A stretch of 25,783 nucleotides of DNA, from assembly GCA_016928375.1 (NCBI GenBank), contig JAFGKX010000142.1, positions 1-25,783 on the forward strand, given 5' to 3'. The translations under genes were made by a program, and so were the position numbers. Source of the stretch: Candidatus Omnitrophota bacterium. Lineage in GTDB: Bacteria > Omnitrophota > Gorgyraeia > JABMRG01 > JAFGKX01. A model generated the notes under the pieces. The model was not told the origin of the DNA and did not search any database. It saw nothing but the letters and a program-made list of their open reading frames with translations. Below, in pieces: positions 24,208 through 25,783 of this stretch (its first letter is position 1; every line of letters begins with the position of its first letter).

Positions 24208-24236
24208 AGGATAACATAGGATAGCGCGTATGTCAA
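24208..24236 (-). promoter_or_regulatory. Promoter of rpsT, overlapping the murJ start
   Basis: On the minus strand, TTGACA (24231-24236) and TATCCT (24208-24213) are 17 bases apart, matching 6/6 and 4/6 consensus positions. Transcription would start near 24201, giving a leader of about 36 bases for rpsT. The -35 box lies within the first codons of murJ (ATG 24230), so polymerase at this promoter would cover the murJ start region. Confidence 0.65.
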
Positions 24237-25783
24237 GTTCTAAATCCATAACAAAATCAGCCTCTGTAATAGGCGGCGCGACCATGATAAGCCGTATTCT
24301 GGGAATGGTGCGGGATATAATCATGGCGAAATTTTTCGGAACAGGTATATACGCTCAGGCCTTTTTTGTGGCTTTTCGTATGCCAAATCTTATGCGCGAA
24401 CTTGTCGGAGAGGGCGCCGCGAACTCCGCATTTGTTCCGGTTTTGGTATCGGAGCTCGTAAAAAAAGGAAAGGATGAATTTTGGAAAGTCGCAAACATAT
24501 TATTCAATTTTTTTCTGATAGTTATATCGATAATCACGATTTTTGGGTTTATACTGGCTCCGCAGATAGTATATCTTACGGCTCCCGGGTTTTCCGCGGA
24601 CTTAAGTAAATTCGCCGTTACAGTAAGCCTGACGCGGGTTATTTTTCCATATCTTATATTCATAGGTATGGCCGCATACTGCATGGGGTTGTTAAATTCC
24701 CTGAATCACTTTGCCATGCCCGCGTTTGGGCCGTCAATGCTGAATCTGTCGCTTATTTTATGTATGCTGATATTCAAAACCGACGTAATAGGGCTTGCGA
24801 TAGGCGTGCTTATAGGGGGGCTGCTGCAGGTGCTTATACAGCTTCCGCCTTTGATAAAACACGGCATACATTTTAAAGAAAACAAAATATTTCATCCCGC
24901 GGTGCAAAGAATAGGAAAACTGCTTCTGCCTCGCACTCTCGGCGCCGGCATATACCAGATAAATGTTATAGTAACCCAGATCCTGGCGTCGTTCGGAATG
25001 ATCGTCGGCAGTAACGCAGTAGCGGTGCTGCAGTATTCCAACAGAATAATGCTTTTACCGCTTGCGATATTCGGAAATTCCCTTGCGCAGGCATCTTTGC
25101 CTACGTTATCGGTCCATGCCGCGTCTAACGATATAAATAAATTAAAAAACACGGTAAAGTTTTTATTACGCATCAATATCTTTATATTATTGCCGGCTAC
25201 TGCAGGCCTGATAATTTTTAGCAGGCCCGTAGTAAGAATGTTGTTCGAAAGAGGCGCGTTTACCGGTACTGACACAGCGCTTACCGCGGCGGCGCTTACC
25301 TGTTACGCAATAGGGCTGGTTGCCTGCGGCGCTATCAAAGTATTTACGAATTCATATTACGCTATGCATGATACCCTTACCCCGGCAAAGCTGTCCGTGC
25401 TGTCTTTGGGTGTAAATATCAGCCTTAATATTTTGCTTATGTATCCGCTTAAGGCCGCAGGCCTGGCGCTCGCGAATTCAACTGCTGCAATAACGCACGC
25501 CTGCATGCTTTATATATTTTTAATAAAAAAAACAGGGCGCATAATAGACCTGGATGTGCTAAAAACATTCTTAAAGGCATTGCTGGCATCGGCTCTGATG
25601 GGCGTAGTATGCTTTTTTGTATATAAATTTTTAAACAATGCATTGCCGCCGGGTAAGACTGTATATATCGTATTAAATCTGCTGGCTTCGATAGGCATAG
25701 GCATGGTTTTCTACGCGATATTCTGCGCAATATTAGGCATGAAGGAAATAAAAGACCTATTTTTATGGATATTAAGGAAAAAA
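24230..25783 (+). CDS. murJ: MurJ lipid II flippase (runs off the window end)
   Basis: The reading frame from ATG 24230 stays open for 518 codons to the window edge, near the usual MurJ length of about 510-530, so only a few residues and the stop should be missing. MurJ is a many-helix inner-membrane protein of the MOP superfamily that flips lipid II for peptidoglycan synthesis. The key charged residues of E. coli MurJ have counterparts four positions later: R22, R28 and D29 in ISRILGMVRD, and R56 and E61 in MPNLMRELVGEGA. TM segments cover most of the chain. The ribosome binding site is weak (AGG around 24218). The start overlaps the divergent rpsT promoter. No convincing promoter for murJ itself was seen. 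Confidence 0.95.
   Translation, partial: MSSSKSITKSASVIGGATMISRILGMVRDIIMAKFFGTGIYAQAFFVAFRMPNLMRELVGEGAANSAFVPVLVSELVKKGKDEFWKVANILFNFFLIVISIITIFGFILAPQIVYLTAPGFSADLSKFAVTVSLTRVIFPYLIFIGMAAYCMGLLNSLNHFAMPAFGPSMLNLSLILCMLIFKTDVIGLAIGVLIGGLLQVLIQLPPLIKHGIHFKENKIFHPAVQRIGKLLLPRTLGAGIYQINVIVTQILASFGMIVGSNAVAVLQYSNRIMLLPLAIFGNSLAQASLPTLSVHAASNDINKLKNTVKFLLRINIFILLPATAGLIIFSRPVVRMLFERGAFTGTDTALTAAALTCYAIGLVACGAIKVFTNSYYAMHDTLTPAKLSVLSLGVNISLNILLMYPLKAAGLALANSTAAITHACMLYIFLIKKTGRIIDLDVLKTFLKALLASALMGVVCFFVYKFLNNALPPGKTVYIVLNLLASIGIGMVFYAIFCAILGMKEIKDLFLWILRKK

Noticed and set aside
1..25783. CRISPR arrays, tRNA or rRNA genes, insertion sequences with transposases, toxin-antitoxin or phage-defence genes
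   Set aside because: No regularly spaced direct repeats, cloverleaf sequences, transposase motifs or defence-type domains were recognised on either strand.

Overview
The window looks like chromosomal housekeeping DNA from a Gram-negative-type (diderm) bacterium that is not a close relative of E. coli or Bacillus. Two genes for outer-membrane biogenesis (a BamD-like TPR protein and an LptE-like lipoprotein) point to an outer membrane. The phosphoglycerate mutase is of the archaeal type. Codons such as ATA (Ile) and AGA/AGG (Arg) are used freely. An uncultured lineage such as Candidatus Omnitrophota (OP3) would fit, but that is an inference from general protein character. No 16S rRNA or marker phylogeny was available. 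Almost all of the DNA is coding and almost all of it reads on the + strand. No tRNA, rRNA, CRISPR array, transposase gene or prophage gene was seen.

Region 1 (1-16239) is a glutamine-centred block. glnA makes glutamine and is followed by a strong intrinsic terminator. Beyond it lies a tight, mostly overlapping run: a 73-residue stand-alone Fis/NtrC-type helix-turn-helix protein, gltB, gltD, a large PEP-synthase-like protein with a degenerate KaiC-like N-terminus, carA, carB and pyrG. GltB, CarA and PyrG all take the amide nitrogen from glutamine. The run therefore puts the enzymes making glutamate, carbamoyl phosphate (pyrimidine and arginine precursor) and CTP behind one small DNA-binding protein. 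carB has two oddities. A one-base deficit in an A-run at codons 7-9 puts its conserved N-terminus out of frame, at a sequence with the layout of a -1 frameshift site. A 30-base palindromic insert adds ten residues in frame between its two synthetase halves.

Region 2 (16240-18133) has a promoter, a structured leader that duplicates the one in front of glnA, a 70-residue membrane protein, a perfect 47-base palindrome, a 53-residue CxxC/CxxC protein and the archaeal-type phosphoglycerate mutase apgM.

Region 3 (18134-25783) carries comEA-comEC (DNA uptake), a PilZ-domain protein behind a consensus sigma-70 promoter, a bamD-like gene behind a promoter that leaves almost no leader, lptE, holA, convergent rpsT, and divergent murJ, which runs off the end. 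This order combines neighbourhoods known separately from Firmicutes (comEA-comEC-holA-rpsT) and Proteobacteria (lptE-holA, rpsT-murJ).

There is no gene-free stretch longer than 300 bases. The longest gaps are 20852-20991 (promoter) and 16240-16357 (promoter plus structured leader). The best candidates for something undescribed are the carB frameshift site, the duplicated structured leader, the KaiC-like/PEP-synthase fusion and the stand-alone HTH protein in the glutamine block.
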